NCBI RefSeq assembly: GCF_001421705.1
Contig: NZ_LMKO01000026.1
Coordinates: 81,787-145,786 of the forward strand
From: Xylophilus sp. Leaf220
GTDB taxonomy: Bacteria > Pseudomonadota > Gammaproteobacteria > Burkholderiales > Burkholderiaceae_C
Direction: 5' to 3'
Length of the DNA stretch: 64,000 nucleotides
Shown: positions 1-8,423 of the stretch, piece by piece
How the letters are laid out: each line of letters opens with the position of its first letter
Position numbering within the stretch: position 1 is the stretch's first letter
The notes under the pieces: model-generated
What the model saw: the letters and a program-made list of their open reading frames with translations, nothing else
Databases searched by the model: none
What the model was told of the DNA's origin: nothing
Position numbers and translations under genes: made by a program

Positions 1-50
1 CGGGGTCATCCGGACGGGCTCCCTTCAGCGCGGCAGGAGCGAGGGGGATC

Positions 51-112
51 GTATTAGGAGGAGCCGAAGGCGGGGGACATTCGCGGAGGGGGTCACCCGA
101 CGCTCCCGGCTA
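51..112 (+). repeat. GC-rich dispersed repeat, copy 1
   Basis: This noncoding stretch at the left edge matches two copies near 62.2 and 62.4 kb. All share a GGAGGA..CCG..GG..GGGGGACATTCGCGGAG core followed by a run of G and a CACCCG motif. I recognise no function; it behaves like an intergenic repeat. Only this arm is visible at the window edge. Confidence 0.6.
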
Positions 113-189
113 GGGCACCACGGTAGTACCGCTTTGCACAAGCAACTCGGCATCCACTCCCCTGAGCACTTTTCCACTCACAACACTCG

Positions 190-247
190 ATTGCTATCAA
201 TTAAATAGCTACCAGCCGGCGCACCACGCCGGCTAGAGCCACTTTCC
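190..247 (+). repeat. Palindromic ~55-bp repeat (family P), copy a
   Basis: It begins with the palindromic head TTGCTATCAATTAAATAGCT. A second inverted repeat follows (AGCCGGCG..CGCCGGCT), then GAGCC and ACTTTCC. The same layout recurs at least eight more times in the window. This copy is intergenic, downstream of the BMP lipoprotein gene. Confidence 0.8.
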
Positions 248-253
248 GCTCTC

Positions 254-285
254 AAAAAACACAAAAGCCGCACAAGGCGGCTTTC
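254..285 (-). terminator. Rho-independent terminator of the BMP ABC operon
   Basis: Read on the minus strand, an 8-bp perfect stem (AAAGCCGC / GCGGCTTT) with a 5-nt loop is followed by a T-rich tract (TTTTGTGTTTTTT). It lies about 55 bp after the stop codon of the last gene of the operon. Confidence 0.85.
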
Positions 286-340
286 GAAGCAGTGGATGCA
301 GAGGGCCGGCACCAGGCACAGCCCTGCAATACACGGCACC

Positions 341-1495
341 TCAGTTCGGCACGGTCCCTTCCACGCCCTTCACATAGAACTTCACCCCGCCCAAGAACGC
401 GTCGTCCGCCACCTTGTCGGCAGCCAGTTGTTCCTTGCCGGTGTTGTCGACCATCGGGCCCTTCCAGATGCTGAAGCTGCCGTCCTTCAGGCCGGCCTTG
501 ATCTGCTCGACCTTGGCCTTGGTTTCGGCGGGCACGTCTTCGGCGATGGAGACCATGTCGATCGCGCCTTCCTTCACGCCCCACCAGCTCTTGCCGGTTG
601 TCCAGGTGCCGTCCAGGGCGTCCTTGGTGGCCTTGATGTAGTACGGGCCCCAGTTGATCACGGCCGAGCCCAGGTGGGCCTTGGGGCCGTAGGCGGTCAT
701 GTCGCTGTCCCAGCCGAAGGCGCGCTTGCCCTTCTCTTGCGCGGTCTTTAGCACGGCGGGCGAATCGGTGTTCTGAAACAGGATGTCGGCGCCGCCGTTG
801 ATCAGCGAGGTGGCGGCTTCGGTTTCCTTGGGCGGGCTGAACCATTCGTTGACCCAGACCACCTTGGTGCTGATCTTCGGGTTAACCGACTGGGCACCCA
901 GCGTGAAGCTGTTGATGTTGCGGATCACCTCGGGGATCGGCACCGACCCGACCACGCCCAGGACGTTCGACTTGGTCATGGCACCGGCGATCACGCCGGC
1001 CATGTAGGCGCCTTCGTAGGTGCGGCTGTCGTAGGTGCGGACGTTCTCGGCGGTCTTGTAGCCGGTGGCGTGCTCGAACTTCACGTCCTTGAAATCGGGG
1101 GCGATCTTCTGGATCGTCTCCATGTAGCCGAAGGTGGTGCCGAAGATCAGCTTGTTGCCCTGGCTGGCCATGTCGCGCAGCACCCGCTCGGCGTCGGCCG
1201 ACTCGGGCACGCTTTCGACGAAGCTGGTCACCACCTTGTCGCCGAATTCCTTCTCGATCGCCTTGCGGCCGTTGTCGTGTGCGAACGACCAGCCGCCGTC
1301 GCCCACCGGGCCGACATAGGCGAAGGCGATCTTCAGCGGGCCGGTGGCGGCGGCGGGCGCAGCGGCAGCCGGTGCCGGCGTGGTGGCGGCCACCGGTGCC
1401 GGCTCTTCCTTCTTGCCGCAGCCCACCAGGGCCGCGGAGGCCACGGCCGTCAGGGCGGCCACGCGCAGGAGGGATCGTTTGGTCAGGTCGGTCAT
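341..1495 (-). CDS. BMP-family ABC transporter substrate-binding lipoprotein (copy 1)
   Basis: This 384-residue protein is the receptor of a BMP/PnrA-type ABC importer, a family known to bind purine nucleosides. A signal peptide ends in the lipobox LVGC (Cys26), so it should be a lipid-anchored periplasmic protein. An Ala/Pro-rich linker (residues about 30-50) leads into the BMP domain (about 53-384), which has the family-like stretch DGGWSFAHDNGRKA. It is the last gene of a minus-strand operon (ATPase, permease, permease, receptor), 91 bp after the second permease, and a strong terminator follows. The ligand cannot be read from sequence. A purine nucleoside or base is inferred from the family and from the nearby xanthine dehydrogenase genes. 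Confidence 0.9.
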   Translation of the reverse strand: MTDLTKRSLLRVAALTAVASAALVGCGKKEEPAPVAATTPAPAAAAPAAATGPLKIAFAYVGPVGDGGWSFAHDNGRKAIEKEFGDKVVTSFVESVPESADAERVLRDMASQGNKLIFGTTFGYMETIQKIAPDFKDVKFEHATGYKTAENVRTYDSRTYEGAYMAGVIAGAMTKSNVLGVVGSVPIPEVIRNINSFTLGAQSVNPKISTKVVWVNEWFSPPKETEAATSLINGGADILFQNTDSPAVLKTAQEKGKRAFGWDSDMTAYGPKAHLGSAVINWGPYYIKATKDALDGTWTTGKSWWGVKEGAIDMVSIAEDVPAETKAKVEQIKAGLKDGSFSIWKGPMVDNTGKEQLAADKVADDAFLGGVKFYVKGVEGTVPN

Positions 1496-1586
1496 GGCGT
1501 TTCTTCTCTCTCTCGGGTTGCTAAAAAAAGGGTGGTCGGAAAGCGGGGGACGGGCGGCGATGCGGCCGGTACGGGGCCGCGCCGCA

Positions 1587-2507
1587 TCATGACCCAGGAT
1601 AGAAGGGTTTCCCCAGCGAGGCCGGCATGTTGACGCGGATCCAGGCCGGGTTGCGCGAGATCAGGGCCAGCACCACGATGGTCGCCAGGTAGGGCAGCAT
1701 GCTGAGCAGCTGGCTCGGCACCGCCACGCCGACGGCCTGCAAATGGAACTGCAGCATCGTCACCCCGCCGAACAGGTACGCACCCAGCAATACCCGTGCC
1801 GGACGCCAGGTGGCGAAGGTGGTGAGCGCCAGCGCGATCCAGCCCCGGCCGGCGACCATGCCCTCGACCCAGAGCGGCGTGTAGACGGTCGAGATGTAGG
1901 CACCCGCCAGCCCGCAGAGCGCGCCGCCGGCCACCACCGCGGCCAGCCGGATGCGCCGCACCGGGTAGCCCAGCGCATGCGCCGATTCGGGCGATTCGCC
2001 CACCGAGCGCAGCACCAGCCCGGCACGCGAGCGGTACAGGAACCAGACCAAGCCGGCGGTCAGCAGCATCGCGCCGTACACCAGCGGATGGTGGCGGAAC
2101 AGCGCCGGCCCCAGCACCGGGATGTCGCCCAGCAAAGGCACCACGAAGCGGGTGCTCTCGGGCAGCTTGGCCTGCACATAGGAGATGCCGACGAAGGCCG
2201 AAAATCCGGTCCCGAACAGTGACAGCGCCAGCCCGGTCGCGTACTGGTTGGTGTTGAGCCAGATCACCAGCACGCCGAACACCGCCGCCAGCGCCGCGCC
2301 CGCCGCCATGCCGGCGGCGAAGCCCAGCGTGTGGCTACCGGTGTGCACCGTGGTGGCGAACCCGGCGATGGCGGCGCAGAGCATCATGCCCTCGGCGCCC
2401 AGGTTGACGATGCCGGCCTTCTCGTTGATCAACAGGCCCAGCGCGGCCAGCGCCAGCACGGTACCGGCCGACAGCGTCGCCGCGAAAAGCAGTGCGTAGG
2501 ATTCCAT
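1587..2507 (-). CDS. ABC transporter permease, BMP/Nup type (second permease, copy 1)
   Basis: This 306-residue, very hydrophobic protein belongs to the RbsC-like inner-membrane permease family (BPD_transp_2). The N-terminal GLLINEKAGIVNLGAEGMML motif is typical of the second permease of BMP/nucleoside importers. It should form the channel as a heterodimer with the upstream permease. Its ATG lies one base after the stop codon of that gene, so translation is probably coupled. It is related to the permease at 21480-22406 in the second operon. Confidence 0.92.
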   Translation of the reverse strand: MESYALLFAATLSAGTVLALAALGLLINEKAGIVNLGAEGMMLCAAIAGFATTVHTGSHTLGFAAGMAAGAALAAVFGVLVIWLNTNQYATGLALSLFGTGFSAFVGISYVQAKLPESTRFVVPLLGDIPVLGPALFRHHPLVYGAMLLTAGLVWFLYRSRAGLVLRSVGESPESAHALGYPVRRIRLAAVVAGGALCGLAGAYISTVYTPLWVEGMVAGRGWIALALTTFATWRPARVLLGAYLFGGVTMLQFHLQAVGVAVPSQLLSMLPYLATIVVLALISRNPAWIRVNMPASLGKPFYPGS

Positions 2508-2508
2508 C

Positions 2509-3665
2509 TCAGCCCTTCACGTCCGCAGAGGGGTGTGCCAGCGGCCCCGCGGAGCCGGCTTCGCCGGGCCGCCGGGGCGCCCCGGAGGGGGGTGGGCGAA
2601 GACGCGCAGCGCGCAGCCGGGGGGCGAATGTGATCCTGTAGGCGATCAAGGTGTCGCAGGCCAGGAGCGTGAAGAGCAGCAGACCCTGGAACACGCCGGT
2701 CAAGGATTTGGGTAGCCCCAGGCGCGACTGCGCCAGCTCCCCGCCGATGTAGAACATGCTCATCAGCACGGCCGACAGCACCATGCCCACCGGATGCAGC
2801 CGCCCGACAAAGGCGACGATGATCGCGGCGAAGCCGTAGCCCGCCGGGATGTACGGCGTGAGCTGGCCCACCGGCCCCGCCACCTCCAGCGCCCCGGCCA
2901 ACCCGGCCGCGCCGCCCGAGACCAGCAGCGCGATCCACAGCGCCTTGCGCGACGAGAAACCCGCATACCGGGCCGCGGCCGGCGCCAGCCCGCCCACCTG
3001 CTGGGCGAAACCGGCCTTGGTGCGGAACAGGAAGATCCACAGCGCCGCCGCCCCGGCCAGCGCGATCAGCAGGCCGATACCCATGCGCGAGCCCTGCATC
3101 AGCCGCGGGATCTGCGTCACCGCGTCGAAGGTCTTGGTCTGCGGGAAGTTGTAGCCGGCCGGATCCTTCCACGGCCCGTAGACCAGATAGCCCAGCACCA
3201 GCACGCCGACGTAGACCAGCATGAGGCTGACCAGGATCTCGTTGGCGTTGAACCTGTCGCGCAGCAGCGCCACCAGCGCCGCCCAGGCCATGCCGCCCGC
3301 CACGCCGGCCAGCAGGATCGCCGGCACGATCCAGGGGCCGGTGGTCTTGTCGGCCATCAGCGCCACGCCGCCTGCGGCCACCGCGCCGATCACGAACTGG
3401 CCTTCGGCGCCGATGTTCCAGACGTTGGAGCGGAAGCACACCGCCAGGCCCAGCGCGATCAGCAGCAGCGGCGTGGCCTTGACCATCAGCTCGCCCAGCG
3501 CGTAGGTCGACTTGATCGGCTCCCAGAAAAACACCTGCAGCCCGCGCACCGGGTCCTTGCCCAGCGCGCTGAACAGCAGCACGCCGATCACCACGGTGAT
3601 GGCCAGCGCCAGCAGCGGCGAGGCGTAGCTCCAGTGCTTCGACGGCTGCGGGCGGGGTTCGAGCT

Positions 3666-3672
<7 letters not shown>
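2509..3672 (-). CDS. ABC transporter permease, BMP/Nup type (first permease, copy 1)
   Basis: This 387-residue membrane protein is the first permease of the importer. The start is placed at MLKLEPRPQPSKHW, whose ATG overlaps the stop of the ATPase gene by seven bases (ATGCTGA). The core has about nine hydrophobic segments, with FRSNVWNIGAEGQFVIGAVA as a family motif. The last ~30 residues are Arg/Pro/Gly-rich and not membrane-like. They are encoded by a GC-rich repeat-like stretch at about 2525-2640, so the C-terminal tail looks repeat-derived. Confidence 0.92.
2525..2640. repeat. GC-rich repeat-like stretch in the permease 3' end
   Basis: This very G+C-rich segment has runs of C and G (CCCCGGAGGGGGGTGGGCGA) and several short inverted repeats. 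It overlaps the last ~35 codons of the first permease gene. It resembles the low-complexity intergenic repeats common in Comamonadaceae. A similar though shorter stretch makes up the 3' end of the VOC gene at about 36804-36860. Confidence 0.4.
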
Positions 3673-5213
<1,541 letters not shown>

Positions 5214-5277
5214 GCCGGGATTGTCGCTTTTCGTGTCGTGGGGTCCGCCGGTCGGCGCGAATTCGCCGTCTCGGATA

Positions 5278-5331
5278 AAAAAAGGGCTGGGGCCGAAGCC
5301 TGTCGCCGGCCTCCAGCTATTCTTTTCGTAG
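5278..5331 (-). repeat. Family P repeat, copy e, forming the 3' end of a LysR gene
   Basis: On the minus strand it reads CGCTACGAAAAGAATAGCTG, then GGAGGCCGGC..., a GGCCC block and a run of seven T. The TAG stop of the LysR gene (5317-5319) lies inside the repeat. The GGCCG/CGGCC hairpin plus T run could act as that gene's terminator. Confidence 0.75.
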
Positions 5332-6249
5332 CGTCGCCGCCACCGACTTCACCCGCTCCCGCAGCCAGGCGGCGGACGCCGAGGCATGGGTGCGCGCATG
5401 CCAGAGCTGGTAGTACATCAGCCGGGGAAACGCGATCGGCGGCGGCAGGATCGCCAGCGGCGCGGTGCCCAGGAAACGCTCGCAGTACTGGCGGCCGGTG
5501 GTCAGCACCAGCAAGCTCTGCGCCACCATCGCCGGGATCAGGCCGAAGTGGGCGCAGCGGGCGGTGATGTTGCGCTGCAGGCCCAGGGAGTCGAGGTGGT
5601 CGTCGATCACGCCGCGGGCGCCGGGGTGGGTGGGCGTGGGGGCGACGTGCTCGGCATCCAGCCAGGCGGCGGCGTCCCAGCCGCGGCGCACCGCCGGGTG
5701 GTCGGCGCGCACCAGGCAGACCACCTCGTCGCCGAAGAGCCGGCCCATGTGCAGGTCCTCGGGCGGCGCGCCCCAGTTGCCGATCACCACGTCGATGTCG
5801 CCCTGCGCCAGGTGGGCGTGGTAGTGCGCATCGGCCGAGAGCGGGTGGATCTCGATGTGGCAGAGCGGCGCCTGCGCCTTGATCTGCGCCACCAGCTGGG
5901 GCAGGAAGAGCGGGTCGAGGTAGTCGCTGGCGGCGACGCGGAAGGTGGTGGTGGCCGTCTGCGGATCGAAGCCGCGGGCGTCGGTGAACAGCACCTCGGC
6001 CGCGCGCAGGATGCGGGCCGACGGCTCCAGCATCCGCTGGCCGGCGTCGGTCGGCACCATGCCGGCGCCCGAGCGCACCAGCAGCGGATCGCCCGCCAGG
6101 TCGCGCAGCCGCTTCAGCGCGGCCGACACCGCCGGCTGGTGCATGCCCAGCCGCACGGCGGCCCTCGATACGCTGCGTTCCATCAACACGGTATGCAAGA
6201 CCCTTATGAGATGGAGGTCGATCTTGTCGAAAAGGGCTTGGTCTCTCAT
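5317..6249 (-). CDS. LysR-family transcriptional regulator
   Basis: This is a 310-residue LysR-type regulator. The N-terminal winged helix-turn-helix (about residues 8-67) carries SVSRAAVRLGMHQPAVSAAL, and the rest is an effector-binding domain. The start at MRDQALFDKIDLHLIR was chosen because the helix-turn-helix begins directly after it and a palindromic site lies just upstream. The last codons and the stop are formed by a dispersed repeat. It sits between the first BMP ABC operon (same strand) and xdhAB (divergent), so it may regulate either. The target is inference. Confidence 0.92.
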   Translation of the reverse strand: MRDQALFDKIDLHLIRVLHTVLMERSVSRAAVRLGMHQPAVSAALKRLRDLAGDPLLVRSGAGMVPTDAGQRMLEPSARILRAAEVLFTDARGFDPQTATTTFRVAASDYLDPLFLPQLVAQIKAQAPLCHIEIHPLSADAHYHAHLAQGDIDVVIGNWGAPPEDLHMGRLFGDEVVCLVRADHPAVRRGWDAAAWLDAEHVAPTPTHPGARGVIDDHLDSLGLQRNITARCAHFGLIPAMVAQSLLVLTTGRQYCERFLGTAPLAILPPPIAFPRLMYYQLWHARTHASASAAWLRERVKSVAATLRKE

Positions 6250-6269
6250 AGCAGGGGCTGCATGCGGGT

Positions 6270-6287
6270 CATATGCGATCGCGTATG
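6270..6287. promoter_or_regulatory. Candidate LysR operator
   Basis: CATATGCGATCGCGTATG is an 18-bp near-perfect palindrome 20 bp upstream of the LysR start, in the divergent intergenic region. Such palindromes with T/A ends are typical LysR-binding sites and would fit autoregulation plus control of the divergent gene. Confidence 0.5.
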
Positions 6288-6392
6288 CCTGCGACCGCCG
6301 CCGTGCCGCAGGACTTTCGTACCGCTGCAAACGGAGCGCCGACTGTACCGCGCAGGCGGCCCGCACCGGCAGGCCCGCGTCGCCGGTGCATC

Positions 6393-6770
6393 ATGCCCAC
6401 CATGCAACTGATCTACCTCGATTTCGACTACAGCGAAGACGACGAGGGCACCGGCCTGTTCGACGCGCTGGCCACGGTGAACGGCGCCCGCTGGCCCGCC
6501 CTGCAGGCCGAGGCCGCCGCGGTGCTGGCCTGGGCGCAGGCCCACTTCCCCGACGGCTTAGCCGCGGTGGAAGACGGCGGCAGCTGGAGCTACGACCTGC
6601 ACGCCCGCCAGGAGCTGACCGTGCCGGTGGCCGTGCGTTTCGACCCCGAGCAGGGCACGCTGGAAACGCACCCCGGCACGCCCGACGCACCGCGCCACAC
6701 GCTCGGCCTGTCGATCAGCGGCACGGCCGCTTTCTGCGCGGCGCTGCGGGAGGCGTTCGGGCTGGAATGA
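6393..6770 (+). CDS. Hypothetical protein, acidic N-terminus
   Basis: This 125-residue soluble protein is not one I recognise. The start MPTMQLIYLDFDYSEDDEGT is preferred over an upstream in-frame ATG because the upstream residues are Arg/Pro-rich and look noncoding; MQLIY at 6402 is an alternative. The protein has many Ala, Gly and acidic residues, no signal peptide and no membrane segment. It lies between a divergent LysR gene and xdhA. The pattern of a strand-like start plus a C-terminal domain with HTLGLSISGTAAFCAALREAF suggests a small folded domain of unknown role. Confidence 0.7.
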   Translation: MPTMQLIYLDFDYSEDDEGTGLFDALATVNGARWPALQAEAAAVLAWAQAHFPDGLAAVEDGGSWSYDLHARQELTVPVAVRFDPEQGTLETHPGTPDAPRHTLGLSISGTAAFCAALREAFGLE

Positions 6771-6809
6771 CGGCTGCCGCGCCCGGTACCGGCGCGGCCG
6801 ATACGCGGT

Positions 6810-6825
6810 ATATGCCCGGGCTTAT
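6810..6825. promoter_or_regulatory. Imperfect palindrome upstream of the xdhA promoter
   Basis: ATATGCCCGGGCTTAT is a near-palindrome about 34 bp upstream of the sigma-54 -24 element of xdhA. Its TATGC half-sites resemble those of the palindrome at 6270-6287. It may bind the neighbouring LysR protein or an activator. This is inference only. Confidence 0.35.
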
Positions 6826-6858
6826 GCGACGTCGGCCACCGTCGCCTAACCTCCGCAC

Positions 6859-6874
6859 TGGCCTTCTTTTTGCT
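6859..6874 (+). promoter_or_regulatory. Sigma-54 promoter of xdhAB
   Basis: TGGCCTTCTTTTTGCT matches TGGC-N7-TTGCW, with the -24 GG (6860-6861) and -12 GC (6872-6873) at the exact required spacing. Predicted transcription start is near 6885, giving a very short leader to the ATG at 6897 or 6906. The same spacing occurs upstream of four other purine-related transcription units in this window. Confidence 0.75.
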
Positions 6875-6905
6875 GCGGCACCGCACCGCCCCTACGATGC
6901 ACACC

Positions 6906-8423
6906 ATGCACCCCCACCCCCTGCGCTTCCTCCGACGCGGCAAGACCGTGACGCTGGCCGATGTGCCGCCCGACCGCACCTTGCTCGACCTGCTGCGCGA
7001 GGACCTGCACTGCACCGGCACCAAGGAAGGCTGCGGCGAGGGCGATTGCGGCGCCTGCACGGTGGTGGTGGGCGAGCGCAGGGTGGGCGACGACGGCGGC
7101 GCGTCGCTGGAACTGCGGGCGGTCAACAGCTGCATCAAGCTCGCGCATTCGGTGGACGGCATGGCGCTCTGGACGGTCGAGGACCTCGCCGAGCACGACG
7201 GCACCCTGCACCCGGCGCAGGAGGCGCTGGTGCAGTGCCACGGATCGCAGTGCGGCTTCTGCACGCCGGGCTTCGTGATGAGCATGTTCGGCATGTACCA
7301 GAACCGCGTTTGCCGGGGCCAGACGATCACCCGGGCGGTGGCGCAGGAGGACCTGTCGGGCAACCTGTGCCGATGCACCGGCTACCGGCCGATCCTGGAG
7401 GCGGCCGAGCGGATGGGGTCGCTGCCACCGGTGGCGCTCGACCACGGCGCCGTGCTATCGAAACTGGAGCATATGGCCGGCATCCCGCGCCGGCCGGAGG
7501 CCGATTCGGCCGATGAACCGGCGCATGACGCGGCCTACCTCGCCCCCACCACCCTCGCCGCCCTGCTCGCGGCCCGGGCCGCCCGGCCGCAGACCCAGCT
7601 GGTCGCCGGCTGCACCGACGTCGGCCTGTGGGTGACCAAGCAGCACCGCCGGTTCGCCCAGGTGATCGACACCACCCGCGCCGCCGAACTGCGCCGCATC
7701 GCGCGCGCGGCCGACGGGGCCCTGCGCATCGGCGCCGCCGCGACGCTGCAGGAAGCCTACGCCGCCCTGTCGGCCGACCGCCCGGCCGTCGCGCCCTTCG
7801 CCGCCCGCTTCGCCGGCCTGCCGGTGCGCAACGCCGGCACCCTGGGCGGCAACGTCGCCAACGGCTCGCCGATCGGCGACTCGATGCCGCTGCTGATCGC
7901 CCTCGGCGCGCAGGTGGTACTGGCCAGCGTGCGCGGCGAACGCAGTCTGGCGCTGGAAGACCTCTACACCGGCTACCGGCAGAACGTGATGGCGCCCGAC
8001 GAGATCGTGGCATACATCGACGTCCCCGCGCCTGACGACGCCGCAGCCTCTGGCGGGCTCTACGTTTTCAAGATTAGCAAACGCCAGGACGACGACATTT
8101 CGGCCGTCTGCCTGGCGATCCGCCTGGTGCTGGACGCCGACGGCACCGTCCGCCATGCGTCCATCGGCGCCGGCGGCGTCGCGGCCGTCCCCGCCCGGGC
8201 CCGCCAGGCCGAGGCCGCCCTGGTCGGCCGCGCCTGGACCGAAGAGGCCGCCCGGGCCGCCGGCGCCGCGCTGCAGGCCGAGTTCCAGCCGATCTCCGAC
8301 ATGCGCGCCTCGGGCGCGTACCGGCGGGTGCTGCTCGCCAACCTGATGCAGCGATGCTGGCGCGAGAGCCAGGGCCAGGCGGACGTGCGGCTCGAATCGC
8401 TGGTGCTGGAGGCCTCGACATGA
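6906..8423 (+). CDS. xdhA: Xanthine dehydrogenase small subunit (2Fe-2S and FAD domains)
   Basis: This 505-residue protein is the electron-transfer subunit that passes electrons from the molybdenum centre to NAD+. The N-terminal [2Fe-2S] domain has GTKEGCGEGDCGACTVV (Cys43, Cys48, Cys51). The second cluster domain has CHGSQCGFCTPGF and LSGNLCRCTGYRPI. The FAD domain follows, with AGCTDVGLWVTKQHR and NAGTLGGNVANGSPIGD. A family P repeat encodes part of the linker between the iron-sulphur and FAD domains (VLSKLEHMAGIPRRPEAD). Start could be MHTMHPHP (6897) or MHPHP (6906). It overlaps xdhB by 4 bp (ATGA). A sigma-54 promoter precedes it, suggesting nitrogen control of purine oxidation. Confidence 0.97.
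   Translation: MHPHPLRFLRRGKTVTLADVPPDRTLLDLLREDLHCTGTKEGCGEGDCGACTVVVGERRVGDDGGASLELRAVNSCIKLAHSVDGMALWTVEDLAEHDGTLHPAQEALVQCHGSQCGFCTPGFVMSMFGMYQNRVCRGQTITRAVAQEDLSGNLCRCTGYRPILEAAERMGSLPPVALDHGAVLSKLEHMAGIPRRPEADSADEPAHDAAYLAPTTLAALLAARAARPQTQLVAGCTDVGLWVTKQHRRFAQVIDTTRAAELRRIARAADGALRIGAAATLQEAYAALSADRPAVAPFAARFAGLPVRNAGTLGGNVANGSPIGDSMPLLIALGAQVVLASVRGERSLALEDLYTGYRQNVMAPDEIVAYIDVPAPDDAAASGGLYVFKISKRQDDDISAVCLAIRLVLDADGTVRHASIGAGGVAAVPARARQAEAALVGRAWTEEAARAAGAALQAEFQPISDMRASGAYRRVLLANLMQRCWRESQGQADVRLESLVLEAST
7451..7507 (+). repeat. Family P repeat, copy b, in frame inside xdhA
   Basis: It has head GTGCTATCGAAACTGGAGCA, then GGCCGGC..GCCGGCC and GGAGGCCGATTC, as in the intergenic copies. 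It is fully in frame and codes for a linker between conserved domains, which is a permissive place for an insertion. Confidence 0.7.

Noticed and set aside
5290-5316. Possible sigma-54 promoter for the first BMP operon (GG/GC spacing on the minus strand)
   Set aside because: Only the GG and GC pairs match; the flanking TGGCA and TTGC letters do not, and the site lies inside a dispersed repeat.
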